Below the pieces are notes generated by a model. That model did not search any database and was not told where the DNA came from. It was given only the letters and a program-made list of their open reading frames with translations. Positions 42,841 through 51,521 of a stretch of DNA of 64,000 bases are shown one piece after another (position 1 is the stretch's first letter; the number at the start of each line of letters is the position of its first letter). The stretch spans positions 248,001 through 312,000 of the forward strand of contig NZ_BJTG01000008.1 in assembly GCF_013340205.1 (NCBI RefSeq). Reading direction: 5' to 3'. Source of the stretch: Anaeromyxobacter diazotrophicus. Lineage in GTDB: Bacteria; Myxococcota; Myxococcia; Myxococcales; Anaeromyxobacteraceae. The position numbers and the translations under genes are program-made.

Positions 42841-45693
42841 ATGAACGGCTCGAAGTGGATCGCGGCCCTGGCGACGCTCGCCCTGGCGGCGACCGGCTGT
42901 CAGGGAGCAAAGGGAGAGAGCTCGGGGACGGGCGGGCAGGACGGCGTGGCCACCCAGGACGCAGCCGGCACGCCCGGACCGGCAGGCAGCCAGGGGCCCG
43001 CCGGCAAGGACGGCAAGGACGGTCTCCCCGGGATCAGCACCGGCATGGTCATTGGGACGGTCACCTCGGCCTCCGCCAGCAAGGCGGGCGTCCCGGTCGC
43101 CGGGGTGACGGTGTCGTTCGATCCCGATCCCGGCGTGACCGCCACCACCGACGCGGACGGCAACTTCGGGGCCACGGTCCCGGTCGGCGTCTACACGGTC
43201 ACCTTCACCAAGAACCCGGGCATCGCGGCCACCTCGTTCTCGAACATCTCGGTCATCGCCGGCGGGAAGGTCTGCCTCGAGAAAGCGCTGCCCTACTCGC
43301 CGCTCGCGCTCACCCTCACCGGCGCGACGAGCTGGGCCGGGCTCGGGAAGCTCGTGGCGCTGGGCGCCTCCACCACTGGCGCGACCGGCCCCGTCTCCTA
43401 CGCCTGGAAGCTCACCGCCGGCCCCTTCAAGAAGGGCGCCGCGCCCGCGCTCGCCGTGAGCCCCGACGGCGCGCAGGCCAGCTTCACCACCGCGCTCCTC
43501 GCCGAGATCATCGCCAGCGGCGTCGTCAACAACCCGCCCCTCGACCTGCCGCCGCGCCCGAGCTTCGTCGCCATCTCGCCGGGGCAGGCCGCGAAGATGA
43601 GCTACACGGTCTCGGTCACCGCCACCGACGGCACGTTCTCGCAGACCGCCACCGCCACCGTCGGCACCCTGCCCTTCACGCCGGGCCTCGCCGAGACGGC
43701 GCCGCGCGGGCTGCCGCTCGTCGCCAACGACGCGCTCGCCGCGCACTACGCCTGGCAGCTCGCGTCGCGCCCGGCCGGCTCCGCCGCCGCGCTCGACCTG
43801 GGCGGCGTCCGCAACCCGGTCTTCGTCCCCGACGTCGACGGTCAGTACGTCCTGACGAACGGCGCGACCCAGCTGGCGGTGACCGTGAACGGCTTCGTGG
43901 GCCTGGGCAAGATCGCCGACGACGGCGCCCGGCACGGCTGCTCGAACTGCCACGTCCCGTACTTCCAGCCGCCCAAGGCGAAGGAGTGGAAGAACTCCGC
44001 CCACGGCAACCACTTCTTCAAGTTCATGCACTACGAGGGCGACGCGCTGGTCTGGAACCTCGACCCCGTGACGCTGCTCCCGGTCCCCGCGCCCACCGCC
44101 AACGAGGGCAAGGTCGTCTCGTGGAGCCAGCCCGGGCGGATGACCACCTTCGAGTTCGGCATGACCGGCGCCGAGGGTACCCACTACGGCGCCAACTGCG
44201 TCGCGTGCCACACCACCGGCTACGGCGGCGGCGCGAACGGCGGGTTCGACGACGTCGCGCTCGCCACCGGCTGGAAGTTCCCGACGGCGGCGCAGCTGGA
44301 GGCGGCGTTCGGCGGCACGGCCTCGACGCCGGCGCCGGTCTTCGCGCTCTGGAACGCCATCCCCTCCGAGCTGAAGGGCCTCGTCGGCATGCAGTGCGAG
44401 GCCTGCCACGGCCCGATGGGCGAGCACGCCCAGAACCCGATCAACGTGACGGCCGCCAAGGGCTTCTTCGGCGTGGACAGCTGCGCGGCGTGCCACGATC
44501 GCCCCACGAACCACGACCGCGTGGCGTTGTGGCGGAAGTCCGGCCACGCCACCCTCACCAATGGTGAGTTCGGCGCCATGGACGTCGGCGTCGAGGCGAG
44601 CTGCTCGCGCTGCCACGCCGGCCAGGGCCACAAGCTCTGGGCGGACAATGGGTTCGGCACGAGCTACGTGCCGCCCGCCGACGAGAACGGCACCGCGACC
44701 CTGTGGGGCAAGGGCGACGTCCAGCCCATCACCTGCCAGGCCTGCCACGACCCGCACACGACCACCCTGCGCCTCGAGGGCGAGGCGCCGCTGGCGCTCC
44801 TCGACGGCTACACGGTGGAGGGGATGGGCACCGGCGCGAGCTGCATGGTCTGCCACAACGGCCGCAAGAAGCTCCCCGCCAGCCCGAACGGCATGGGCGC
44901 GCACGAGAGCTCCCAGACCGACGTCTTCGTGGGCGTGAACGCGTTCTTCGTGAACCCGTCGCAGCCGTCGGCGCACCTGGCCGTGGCCGACACCTGCGTC
45001 GGCTGCCACATGAAGGTGAAGAGCGCGGTGAAGGACGGCACCACGCCCTCCAACACGAACCACACCTTCGCCATCGACGCCACCCGCGCCTGCCAGGCCT
45101 GCCACGGCGCAGCGGCCTCCGCCGAAGGGCTCGAGGAGGCCTTCGACGCGTCGCTCGCCGCGCTCTGGAAGGCGATGGGTGACAAGATCACCGGCGCCCT
45201 GCCGGCCGTCTACAACGTCGTGGCGCAGGATCCGGCCGGCCTCGGCGACGCCCAGGCCGAGACCCACCCGAAGGCGGTCACGCTCGACCAGAAGCCGGTC
45301 AGCGTGAAGCAGGTGCGGTCGTACCACCCCTACACGCTGTTCGTGTTCGGGTTCGCGACCCCGATCCCCGATCCGTTCCACGCCGGCCTGACGACGACCG
45401 AGCTGTGGATCAAGACGGGCGACATCGACGTGAGCGCCCCGCCGGCGCCCATCGCCGTCACCCCGGGCACGGTGGCCAGCGACGGCGCCGTCACCGCCGA
45501 CGCGGAGTACACCATCGCGACGCCGCTGGTCGCGAAGGGCGGCGTCATCGCCAAGGCGTGCTGGAACTCGGTGCTGCTCACGAACGACAAGTCGAAGGGC
45601 CTCCACAACCCGGACTTCGCCTTCGACGTGCTGGCCGCGAGCCGCGCCCAGGTCGTGGCGCTCCCGGCCACGGCCCCGGCCGGCGGCTTCTAG
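42841..45693 (+). CDS. Nine-heme c-type cytochrome lipoprotein
   Basis: A 950-residue predicted outer-membrane or surface cytochrome. The lipobox is LAATGC (Cys20). A collagen-like GxY stretch (TPGPAGSQGPAGKDGKDG) lies at about residues 43-65, followed by two Ig-like or carboxypeptidase-regulatory-like beta domains. Between about residues 367 and 755 there are nine CxxCH heme motifs: CSNCH, CVACH, CEACH, CAACH, CSRCH, CQACH, CMVCH, CVGCH, CQACH. The remaining C-terminal part is heme-free. Such multihemes carry electrons to extracellular acceptors. GGGGGGAAGC precedes ATG 42841. Confidence 0.95.
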   Translation: MNGSKWIAALATLALAATGCQGAKGESSGTGGQDGVATQDAAGTPGPAGSQGPAGKDGKDGLPGISTGMVIGTVTSASASKAGVPVAGVTVSFDPDPGVTATTDADGNFGATVPVGVYTVTFTKNPGIAATSFSNISVIAGGKVCLEKALPYSPLALTLTGATSWAGLGKLVALGASTTGATGPVSYAWKLTAGPFKKGAAPALAVSPDGAQASFTTALLAEIIASGVVNNPPLDLPPRPSFVAISPGQAAKMSYTVSVTATDGTFSQTATATVGTLPFTPGLAETAPRGLPLVANDALAAHYAWQLASRPAGSAAALDLGGVRNPVFVPDVDGQYVLTNGATQLAVTVNGFVGLGKIADDGARHGCSNCHVPYFQPPKAKEWKNSAHGNHFFKFMHYEGDALVWNLDPVTLLPVPAPTANEGKVVSWSQPGRMTTFEFGMTGAEGTHYGANCVACHTTGYGGGANGGFDDVALATGWKFPTAAQLEAAFGGTASTPAPVFALWNAIPSELKGLVGMQCEACHGPMGEHAQNPINVTAAKGFFGVDSCAACHDRPTNHDRVALWRKSGHATLTNGEFGAMDVGVEASCSRCHAGQGHKLWADNGFGTSYVPPADENGTATLWGKGDVQPITCQACHDPHTTTLRLEGEAPLALLDGYTVEGMGTGASCMVCHNGRKKLPASPNGMGAHESSQTDVFVGVNAFFVNPSQPSAHLAVADTCVGCHMKVKSAVKDGTTPSNTNHTFAIDATRACQACHGAAASAEGLEEAFDASLAALWKAMGDKITGALPAVYNVVAQDPAGLGDAQAETHPKAVTLDQKPVSVKQVRSYHPYTLFVFGFATPIPDPFHAGLTTTELWIKTGDIDVSAPPAPIAVTPGTVASDGAVTADAEYTIATPLVAKGGVIAKACWNSVLLTNDKSKGLHNPDFAFDVLAASRAQVVALPATAPAGGF

Positions 45694-45713
45694 CCGCAAG
45701 GCGTCGCACGCGC

Positions 45714-45762
45714 GGCGGCCGCGCCACCTCCTCCGAGGGGTGGGCGGCCGCCCGCCGTTTTT
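45714..45762 (+). terminator. Candidate intrinsic terminator after the nine-heme cytochrome
   Basis: GGCGGCCGC (45714-45722) pairs with GCGGCCGCC (45744-45752), followed by CGCCG and TTTTT (45758-45762). It lies 20 bases after the cytochrome stop, in a plausible terminator position. Confidence 0.55.
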
Positions 45763-45811
45763 CGGCCGCCGGATTGGAAAAGGCGGCGCGGCCTGTTAGA
45801 TCGGGCGCCCC

Positions 45812-47233
45812 GTGCCGACCCACGTCTACATGCACACCCTCGGCTGCCCGAAGAACAGGGTGGACAGCGAGGTCATGCTCGGCACCCTGGCCGACGCCGG
45901 CTACCGGCTGGTGCAGGAGCCGGAGCGCGCCGACGTCATCGTCGTCAACACCTGCGGCTTCATCGAGAGCGCGAAGCAGGAGTCCATCGCCGCCATCGTG
46001 GAGCTGGCCGACCAGAAGGCGGCCGGGCGCTGCAAGAAGCTGGTGGTGGCGGGCTGCCTCACCCAGCGCTACCACGCCGAGCTCGCCGCCGAGCTGCCCG
46101 AGGTGGACCACTTCGTCGGCACCGGCGCGTACCAGGACATCGCGCGCATCGTGGCGGACGCGCAGGCCTCGCGCGTCATCGTCCCCGACCCCGACTTCGT
46201 CCACGCCGCCTCGACGCCGCGCGTGAACTCGCTCCCGTCGCACACCGCCTACCTCAAGATCGCCGAGGGGTGCGACAACGCCTGCGCCTTCTGCATCATC
46301 CCGGCGCTGCGCGGCCCGCAGCGCTCGCGGCCGGTGGCGGACCTGGTGGCCGAGGCGGAGGCGCTCGCGGCCGACGGTGCGGTGGAGCTGTCGCTCGTGG
46401 CGCAGGACCTCACCGCCTGGGGGCAGGATCTGCCCGGCCGGCCCCGGCTGCACGAGCTCCTCCCCGCGCTCTGCCGCGTGGACGGCCTGCGCTGGCTCCG
46501 GCTCCACTACGCCTACCCGCGCGACTTCCCCGACGCGCTCATCGAGGTGATGGCGAGCGAGCCGGCCATCGTGAAGTACCTCGACATGCCCCTCCAGCAC
46601 AGCTCGGACCGGCTGCTCCGCGCCATGAAGCGCGGGCGGGACAGCCAGTTCCTGCGCGACCTGCTGGCGAAGCTGCGCGCGCGCGTGCCGGGCCTCGCGC
46701 TGCGCACCTCGCTGATCGTGGGCCTCCCCGGCGAGACCGAGGCGGACTTCCAGGACCTGCTCGCGTTCGTGCGGGAGCAGCGCTTCGAGCGGCTCGGCGT
46801 CTTCGAGTACTCGCGCGAGGAGGGCACGCCCGCCGCCGCCATGGACGGGCAGGTCCCGGAGGAGCTGAAGCGCGAGCGCTTCCAGGCGGTGATGGAGGTG
46901 CAGCGCGACCTCGCCGCCGCGCACCAGCGGGCGATGATCGGGCGGCGGCTCGAGGTGCTGGTGGAGGGCGCGAGCGAGGAGTCCGAGCACCTGCTGCAGG
47001 GGCGCCACGCGCAGCAGGCGCCGGAGATCGACGGCCTCACCTACCTCAACGAGGTCGCCATCCCCGGCGAGCCGGAGGCCGCGGTCTACCCGGGCGACCT
47101 GGTCACGGTCGAGGTGACCGACGCCGGCGACTACGACCTCGTCGGCCGGGTGGTGGCGCGGGACGCCCGCCCCCGGCGAGCGCCCCAGGCGCGGAAGGCG
47201 CCGCGGACGAGCGGGCTGCGGGTGCTGGGGTAG
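45812..47233 (+). CDS. rimO: Ribosomal protein S12 methylthiotransferase
   Basis: A 473-residue radical SAM methylthiotransferase that modifies a conserved aspartate of S12. The N-terminal cluster cysteines are C12, C48 and C82 (LGCPKN, VVNTCGF, VAGCLTQ), the radical SAM motif GCDNACAFC gives C154/C158/C161, and a TRAM domain forms the C-terminus. Homologous MiaB is excluded by the [11 protein letters not shown] signature typical of RimO. GTG start at 45812. The gene converges with lolA. Confidence 0.96.
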   Translation: MPTHVYMHTLGCPKNRVDSEVMLGTLADAGYRLVQEPERADVIVVNTCGFIESAKQESIAAIVELADQKAAGRCKKLVVAGCLTQRYHAELAAELPEVDHFVGTGAYQDIARIVADAQASRVIVPDPDFVHAASTPRVNSLPSHTAYLKIAEGCDNACAFCIIPALRGPQRSRPVADLVAEAEALAADGAVELSLVAQDLTAWGQDLPGRPRLHELLPALCRVDGLRWLRLHYAYPRDFPDALIEVMASEPAIVKYLDMPLQHSSDRLLRAMKRGRDSQFLRDLLAKLRARVPGLALRTSLIVGLPGETEADFQDLLAFVREQRFERLGVFEYSREEGTPAAAMDGQVPEELKRERFQAVMEVQRDLAAAHQRAMIGRRLEVLVEGASEESEHLLQGRHAQQAPEIDGLTYLNEVAIPGEPEAAVYPGDLVTVEVTDAGDYDLVGRVVARDARPRRAPQARKAPRTSGLRVLG

Positions 47234-47239
47234 TCGCCC

Positions 47240-47863
47240 CTACTGCGCCTTCACGTAGTGGACGTCCTCCGGGAGCTTCAGCTCGAACACCGAGTCCTTG
47301 AGCCCCGGGTTCCGCTTCACGTCCTCGAACTCGAGCGCGTTGGTGTTGCCGGAGCCGTCCACGACCCGGGTGGCGGTGACCACGCCGCCCTCGCCCACCG
47401 TCAGCACCACCTCGCGCACCCGGCCGTCGGGCTGGCGCGGCGTGAGGACGAGCCGCCCCTCCGCGTCGGTGGAGAAGGCGAACTCCCGGTCGAGGCGGCC
47501 CTGCCCGACGAGGAAGGTGACCGCGGCGCTGAGCGCGGTGGCGTCGAAGTGGTCGTCCACGTAGGCCTGGTTCACCTCCGGCTCCCACTGCACCAGCTTC
47601 GCGCCGTTCACGAGGACGGTCTTCTGCGACGGCGCCGCGTAGTCCCAGCGCAGCTTGCCGGGCTTCTTCACCCGGAGCGTGCCGCGCGAGGTCTGGCTGC
47701 GGCCGAAGGCGGCGTAGGTGTAGGTCTGGACGAAGCGCGCCTCGAGGTCCTTCGTGCGGTCGTAGTAGGCCTGCACCTCGCGGGCGAGGGTGGCGGCGTC
47801 CCGGGCGCCCGCGGGCGCGGCGGGGGTGGCGGCGAGGGCGAGGGCGGCGAGGGCGGCGATCAT
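47240..47863 (-). CDS. lolA: Outer membrane lipoprotein carrier protein LolA
   Basis: A 207-residue periplasmic chaperone. Signal peptide (IAALAALALAATPAAPAGA) followed by the LolA domain (YYDRTKDLEARFVQTYTYA, PGKLRWDYAAPSQKT) and the characteristic C-terminal region ending VFELKLPEDVHYVKAQ. It ferries lipoproteins from the inner-membrane LolCDE system to the outer membrane, in keeping with the many lipoproteins here. The stop is six bases from the rimO stop. Confidence 0.93.
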   Translation of the reverse strand: MIAALAALALAATPAAPAGARDAATLAREVQAYYDRTKDLEARFVQTYTYAAFGRSQTSRGTLRVKKPGKLRWDYAAPSQKTVLVNGAKLVQWEPEVNQAYVDDHFDATALSAAVTFLVGQGRLDREFAFSTDAEGRLVLTPRQPDGRVREVVLTVGEGGVVTATRVVDGSGNTNALEFEDVKRNPGLKDSVFELKLPEDVHYVKAQ

Positions 47864-47939
47864 GGCGGGTCGTTATATCCCTGCCGGACGCGCCGCGGCG
47901 CCGGTCCATTCACCTCACCCCCCACCGCGGGAGGCGCTC

Positions 47940-48521
47940 TTGGCGACGCTCGAGCTCTTCTACGACTTCGTCTCGCCCTACTCCTACTTCGCCTCGACCC
48001 GGGTCGAGGCGCTGGCGGCCCGCACCGGCGCCACCCTCCGCTTCCGCCCCTTCCTCCTCGGCGGCGTGCTCAAGGCCACGGACAACAAGGCGCCCGCCGA
48101 CACCCCCGCCAAGTACGCCCACCTCAAGGTGGACACCGCGCGCTGGGCGAAGCGGCTCGGCGTGCCGTTCAGGTTCCCCACCGTCCACCCGTTCTCGACC
48201 GTCCTCGCCATGCGGTGCGCGCTCGCCGCGGAGGTGCGGGGCCAGCTCGTCCCGTTCACCCACGCCGCCTTCCGCGCCGCCTGGGCCGAGGACCGCGACC
48301 TGACGAAGCCGGAGGTGCTGGCCGGGATCGCCTCCTCGGTCGGGCTCGACGGCCCCGCCCTGGTAGCCGCCGCGCCCGACTTCAAGGCCGCGCTGGTGGC
48401 GAACACCGAGGAGGCGGTGCGGCGAGGGTCGTTCGGCGCCCCCAGCCTGTTCGTCGGCGACGAGCTGTTCGTGGGCAACGATCGGCTCGACTTCGTGGAG
48501 GAGGCGCTCCGCGGCGCTTGA
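47940..48521 (+). CDS. DsbA-family / 2-hydroxychromene-2-carboxylate isomerase-like protein
   Basis: A 193-residue thioredoxin-fold protein of the HCCA isomerase/kappa-GST type. The start segment (LELFYDFVSPYSYFA) carries the glutathione-binding Ser, and FGAPSLFVGDELFVGNDRL the C-terminal signature. There is no CxxC. TTG at 47940 is taken as start because GGGAGG lies a few bases before it and earlier codons are unconserved. The substrate is unknown: aromatic degradation or a general thiol isomerase. Confidence 0.85.
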   Translation: MATLELFYDFVSPYSYFASTRVEALAARTGATLRFRPFLLGGVLKATDNKAPADTPAKYAHLKVDTARWAKRLGVPFRFPTVHPFSTVLAMRCALAAEVRGQLVPFTHAAFRAAWAEDRDLTKPEVLAGIASSVGLDGPALVAAAPDFKAALVANTEEAVRRGSFGAPSLFVGDELFVGNDRLDFVEEALRGA

Positions 48522-48557
48522 TCCGGCGGGCCTTCCGGGCGATCCTGCGCCGCCTCG

Positions 48558-48881
48558 ATGACCACCCGCCTTGCCCTCGCCGCCGTCGCCGCCGCCGTCC
48601 TCGCCACCGTGGCCGGCTGCGGCTCCGCTTGCCAGGACCTGGGCGAGCGCATCTGCGGCTGCCAGCCGGCGGGCACCCTGCGCGACAACTGCAACTCCTC
48701 CATCCGCAACGAGCTCGGCTCGAGCTACGGCCAGGCGAGCAAGGCGGATCAGGCGTTCTGCCAGGCGAAGCTCGCCACCTGCCCCGACTTCGCGGCGCAC
48801 CCCGACGAGTGCCCGGTGCTCAACACCGCCGCCGGCATGCAGGAGTGCGGGCTCGCCTACCCCACCGCGGCCGCGCCTTAA
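48558..48881 (+). CDS. Cysteine-rich lipoprotein
   Basis: A 107-residue lipoprotein (lipobox VAGC at about residue 21) with eight further cysteines, including CGC and TCPDF...CPVLN pairs. The composition suggests a disulfide-bonded fold. It follows the isomerase gene by 36 bases. Family not recognised. Confidence 0.75.
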   Translation: MTTRLALAAVAAAVLATVAGCGSACQDLGERICGCQPAGTLRDNCNSSIRNELGSSYGQASKADQAFCQAKLATCPDFAAHPDECPVLNTAAGMQECGLAYPTAAAP

Positions 48882-48900
48882 GCGCGCTCCGCCGGGGACG

Positions 48901-49956
48901 TCAGGCCAGGCCGAGGTAGCGCGGCCGGCCGTCGCCGGGCGTCCGGGGAGCGGCGCCGAAGCGCCCCGCCAGCTTCGCGCCGCAGCGCGGGCAGCGGTCC
49001 CCCGCGAGCCGGTAGCTCGCGAGCGCCAGCGCGTCGCGGACGATGAGGGCCTCGCCGCAGCCGGCGCAGCGGGTGGTCTGCCCTTCCCGGTCGTGCACGT
49101 TGCCGGTGTAGACGTGGCGGAGCCCCACCTCGAGCGCCGCCGCGCGGGCGCGGGCGAGCGTCTCGGGCGGCGTGGGCGGCACGTCCAGCATGCGAAAGTC
49201 CGGGTGGAAGGCGGTGAAGTGGAGCGGGACCTCCGCCCCCATGTGCTCGCCCACCCAGGCGGCGAGCGCGCGCGCCTCGGCGGGCGAGTCGTTCAAGCCC
49301 GGGATGACGAGGTTCGTCACCTCCACCCAGACGTCCGTCCTCGCCAGCCAGGCGAGGGTCTCCAGCACCGGCGCCAGGTGCGCGAGCGTCACCTTGCGGT
49401 AGAAGTCCTCGGTGAAGCCCTTCAGGTCGACGTTGGTCGCGTCCATGTGCGCGAAGATCTCCTCGCGCGCCCGCTCGGCGACGTAGCCCGCGGTGACGAA
49501 GACGGTCTTGAGGCCCCGCGCGCGCGCCTCCTTGGCCACGTCGATGGCGTACTCGGCCCAGATGACCGGGTCGTTGTAGGTGAACGCGATGGCGGGGCAG
49601 GCCGCCTCGATGGCGAGGTCCACCACCTCGCGCGGCCCCCACTGCTGGGAGCGCCGCTCGGCGACGCGCGCCTTGGAGATGCTCCAGTTCTGGCAGAAGC
49701 GGCAGCCCAGGTTGCAGCCGGCGGTGCCGAACGAGAGGACGTTCGTGCCGGGGAAGAAGTGGTCGAGCGGCTTCTTCTCGATGGGGTCCACCGCGAAGCC
49801 GGTGGACCGGCCGTAGGCGAGCGAGACCATCCGGCCGCCCACGTTCTGCCGCACGAAGCAGAAGCCGGCCTGCCCGTCGGCGAGGCGGCAGGCGCGGGGA
49901 CAGAGCGTGCAGCGGAGCCGCCCGTCCTCTTCGCGCTCGAAGTACCGCGCCTGCAC
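48901..49956 (-). CDS. amrS: AmmeMemoRadiSam system radical SAM enzyme
   Basis: A 351-residue radical SAM protein. N-terminal Cys16/19/23/33 and the CxxxCxxC cluster (AGCNLGCRFCQN, C81/C85/C88) are in place, and a zinc-ribbon-like C-terminus (CAGCG ... CPRCG) follows. This resembles AmrS/PflA-like enzymes of the AmmeMemoRadiSam group. The partner AMMECR1 and Memo genes are not in the window, so the call rests on domain features. GTG start at 49956. Confidence 0.85.
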   Translation of the reverse strand: MQARYFEREEDGRLRCTLCPRACRLADGQAGFCFVRQNVGGRMVSLAYGRSTGFAVDPIEKKPLDHFFPGTNVLSFGTAGCNLGCRFCQNWSISKARVAERRSQQWGPREVVDLAIEAACPAIAFTYNDPVIWAEYAIDVAKEARARGLKTVFVTAGYVAERAREEIFAHMDATNVDLKGFTEDFYRKVTLAHLAPVLETLAWLARTDVWVEVTNLVIPGLNDSPAEARALAAWVGEHMGAEVPLHFTAFHPDFRMLDVPPTPPETLARARAAALEVGLRHVYTGNVHDREGQTTRCAGCGEALIVRDALALASYRLAGDRCPRCGAKLAGRFGAAPRTPGDGRPRYLGLA

Positions 49957-49965
49957 GTCCCCGAT

Positions 49966-51408
49966 CTAACGCTCCAGGGCCTCGCCGCCAAAGCGGGCGA
50001 ACGGGGTCACCGTCAGGTCGCGCAGGTGCACGCCCGCCAGCGCGATGCTGGCGCGCTGGGTCGGCTGCTCGCCCGCCCCACCGAACGCGGCGCGGAAGGC
50101 GGGGCTCACCCCGTCCAGCCCGACGTACAGGAACGGCTCGCCCGGCGCGGGCCGGTCGTCCCACAGGTCGAGCTGGGAACGGCGCTCGACGGCGGGGCCG
50201 AGCCGCCGGAAGCCGCCGTAGAAGGCGAGCTCCGCCGCGTACTGGTAGTTGGTCGTGAACAGGAACGGTTGCCCCTCCGGGCAGCCGAGCGCCGCGCACG
50301 GGCCCGCCGCCAGGCGCCGCGCCTCGTCGGCCAGCGCGCGCCAGCCGTGGAAGCGCTCGACGGCGGGCGTCCCGGCGAGCAGCTGCGGGTGCGCCTGCTC
50401 GGCCCCGAACAGCGCGAGCAGCGCGACGCCCAGCGCGACCGAGCCGCCCACCAGCGCGCCGCGCGCGAGCGGCCGCGCCGGGGCGAGGGCGGCCCCCGCG
50501 GCGGCCGCCAGCGCGGGGTAGACGAGCGCCGGCCAGTTCGCCTCGACCCGGCCGCGCAGCGCGGCGGCCGCGCAGACCGCGAGCGGCAGGAGCACCGCGA
50601 CCGCCACCCGCCGCGCGGCCGAGGTGCGCGCCCGGAGGAGCGCGAGCCCCCCGAGGACGAGCGGCACCGGCCCGGCGCCGGCGAGCTGGCCCAGCGCGAA
50701 CTCCAGGACCGAGCGCGGGGTGGCGCCGGCGCCGAAGCCGTGGCCGAGCTGGAAGGCGATCGACACGAAGTCGTGCCGCGCGTTCCAGGCCAGGCACGGC
50801 GCGAAGATGGCGACCGCCAGCAGCGCCGCCAGCCACGGCCAGGCCTGCCGGAGGTCGCGCCGCAGCTCGCGGTCCCAGAGGACGAGGAGGAGCAGCGCCG
50901 GCGCGAGCAGCGCCGCCGTGTACTTGGCGAGGAGCGCCAGGCCGACCGCGGCGCCGGCCGCGAGCCAGCGCCACCGGCGCGCCCGCGCGAAGAGCCAGAG
51001 CGCGGCGGTGTAGGCGGCGGCGGCGGGGGCGTCCGGGAGCGCCAGCCCGCCCAGGAGGCTCATCATGGGCTGGGTGGCGGCCAGCAGCGCGGCGAGCAGG
51101 GGCGCCCGACGATCCTCGGAGAGCTCCCCCGCGAGCAGCGCGGCGAACACCACCGTGGCCGCGCCCGCGACCAGGAACGGCAGCCGGACGCCCAGCTCCC
51201 CCGGCAGGAGCGGCGAGGACGCGGCGATGAGCCAGGCGACGAGCGGCGGGTGGTCGAAGTAACCGGGCGCGGGCCGCAGCGACCACAGCCAGTAGTACGC
51301 CTCGTCCGAGTAGAGCTCGGTGGGCGCGAAGGCGAGCGCGCGCGCCGCCAGCGCGCCGAGGGCGAGCGCGGAGGCAGCGAGGAGGACGCGGCGGCGGGCC
51401 CGGAGCAC
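49966..51408 (-). CDS. Glycosyltransferase family 39 (ArnT-like) membrane protein
   Basis: A 480-residue integral membrane glycosyltransferase with about ten to twelve spans. The first extracytoplasmic loop carries TELYSDEAYYWLWS and PGYFDHPPLVAW, the D/E-rich dolichyl-mannosyltransferase-like signature, and LGGLALPDAP follows. The C-terminal soluble part has LFTTNYQYAAELAFYGG. It probably transfers a sugar from a lipid carrier to lipid or protein in the envelope. The GTG at 51408 is used to avoid a non-hydrophobic N-terminal extension and overlap with the divergent metH. Confidence 0.88.
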   Translation of the reverse strand: MLRARRRVLLAASALALGALAARALAFAPTELYSDEAYYWLWSLRPAPGYFDHPPLVAWLIAASSPLLPGELGVRLPFLVAGAATVVFAALLAGELSEDRRAPLLAALLAATQPMMSLLGGLALPDAPAAAAYTAALWLFARARRWRWLAAGAAVGLALLAKYTAALLAPALLLLVLWDRELRRDLRQAWPWLAALLAVAIFAPCLAWNARHDFVSIAFQLGHGFGAGATPRSVLEFALGQLAGAGPVPLVLGGLALLRARTSAARRVAVAVLLPLAVCAAAALRGRVEANWPALVYPALAAAAGAALAPARPLARGALVGGSVALGVALLALFGAEQAHPQLLAGTPAVERFHGWRALADEARRLAAGPCAALGCPEGQPFLFTTNYQYAAELAFYGGFRRLGPAVERRSQLDLWDDRPAPGEPFLYVGLDGVSPAFRAAFGGAGEQPTQRASIALAGVHLRDLTVTPFARFGGEALER

Positions 51409-51521
51409 CCGCGCATGGTAGTCGAAGTCGCGGCGCGCCTCCGCGCCAGCTCGCCGCGTCCGGCGCGGGGACGACGGGAGCCGTCCTTGCCGCGGCGCGT
51501 CCTTCCGCCTACAACCGCCCC

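Noticed and set aside
41971-45699. 1242-codon minus-strand open frame opposite the nine-heme cytochrome
   Set aside because: A shadow of the cytochrome, with Arg/Gly/Val-rich composition and no recognisable domain.
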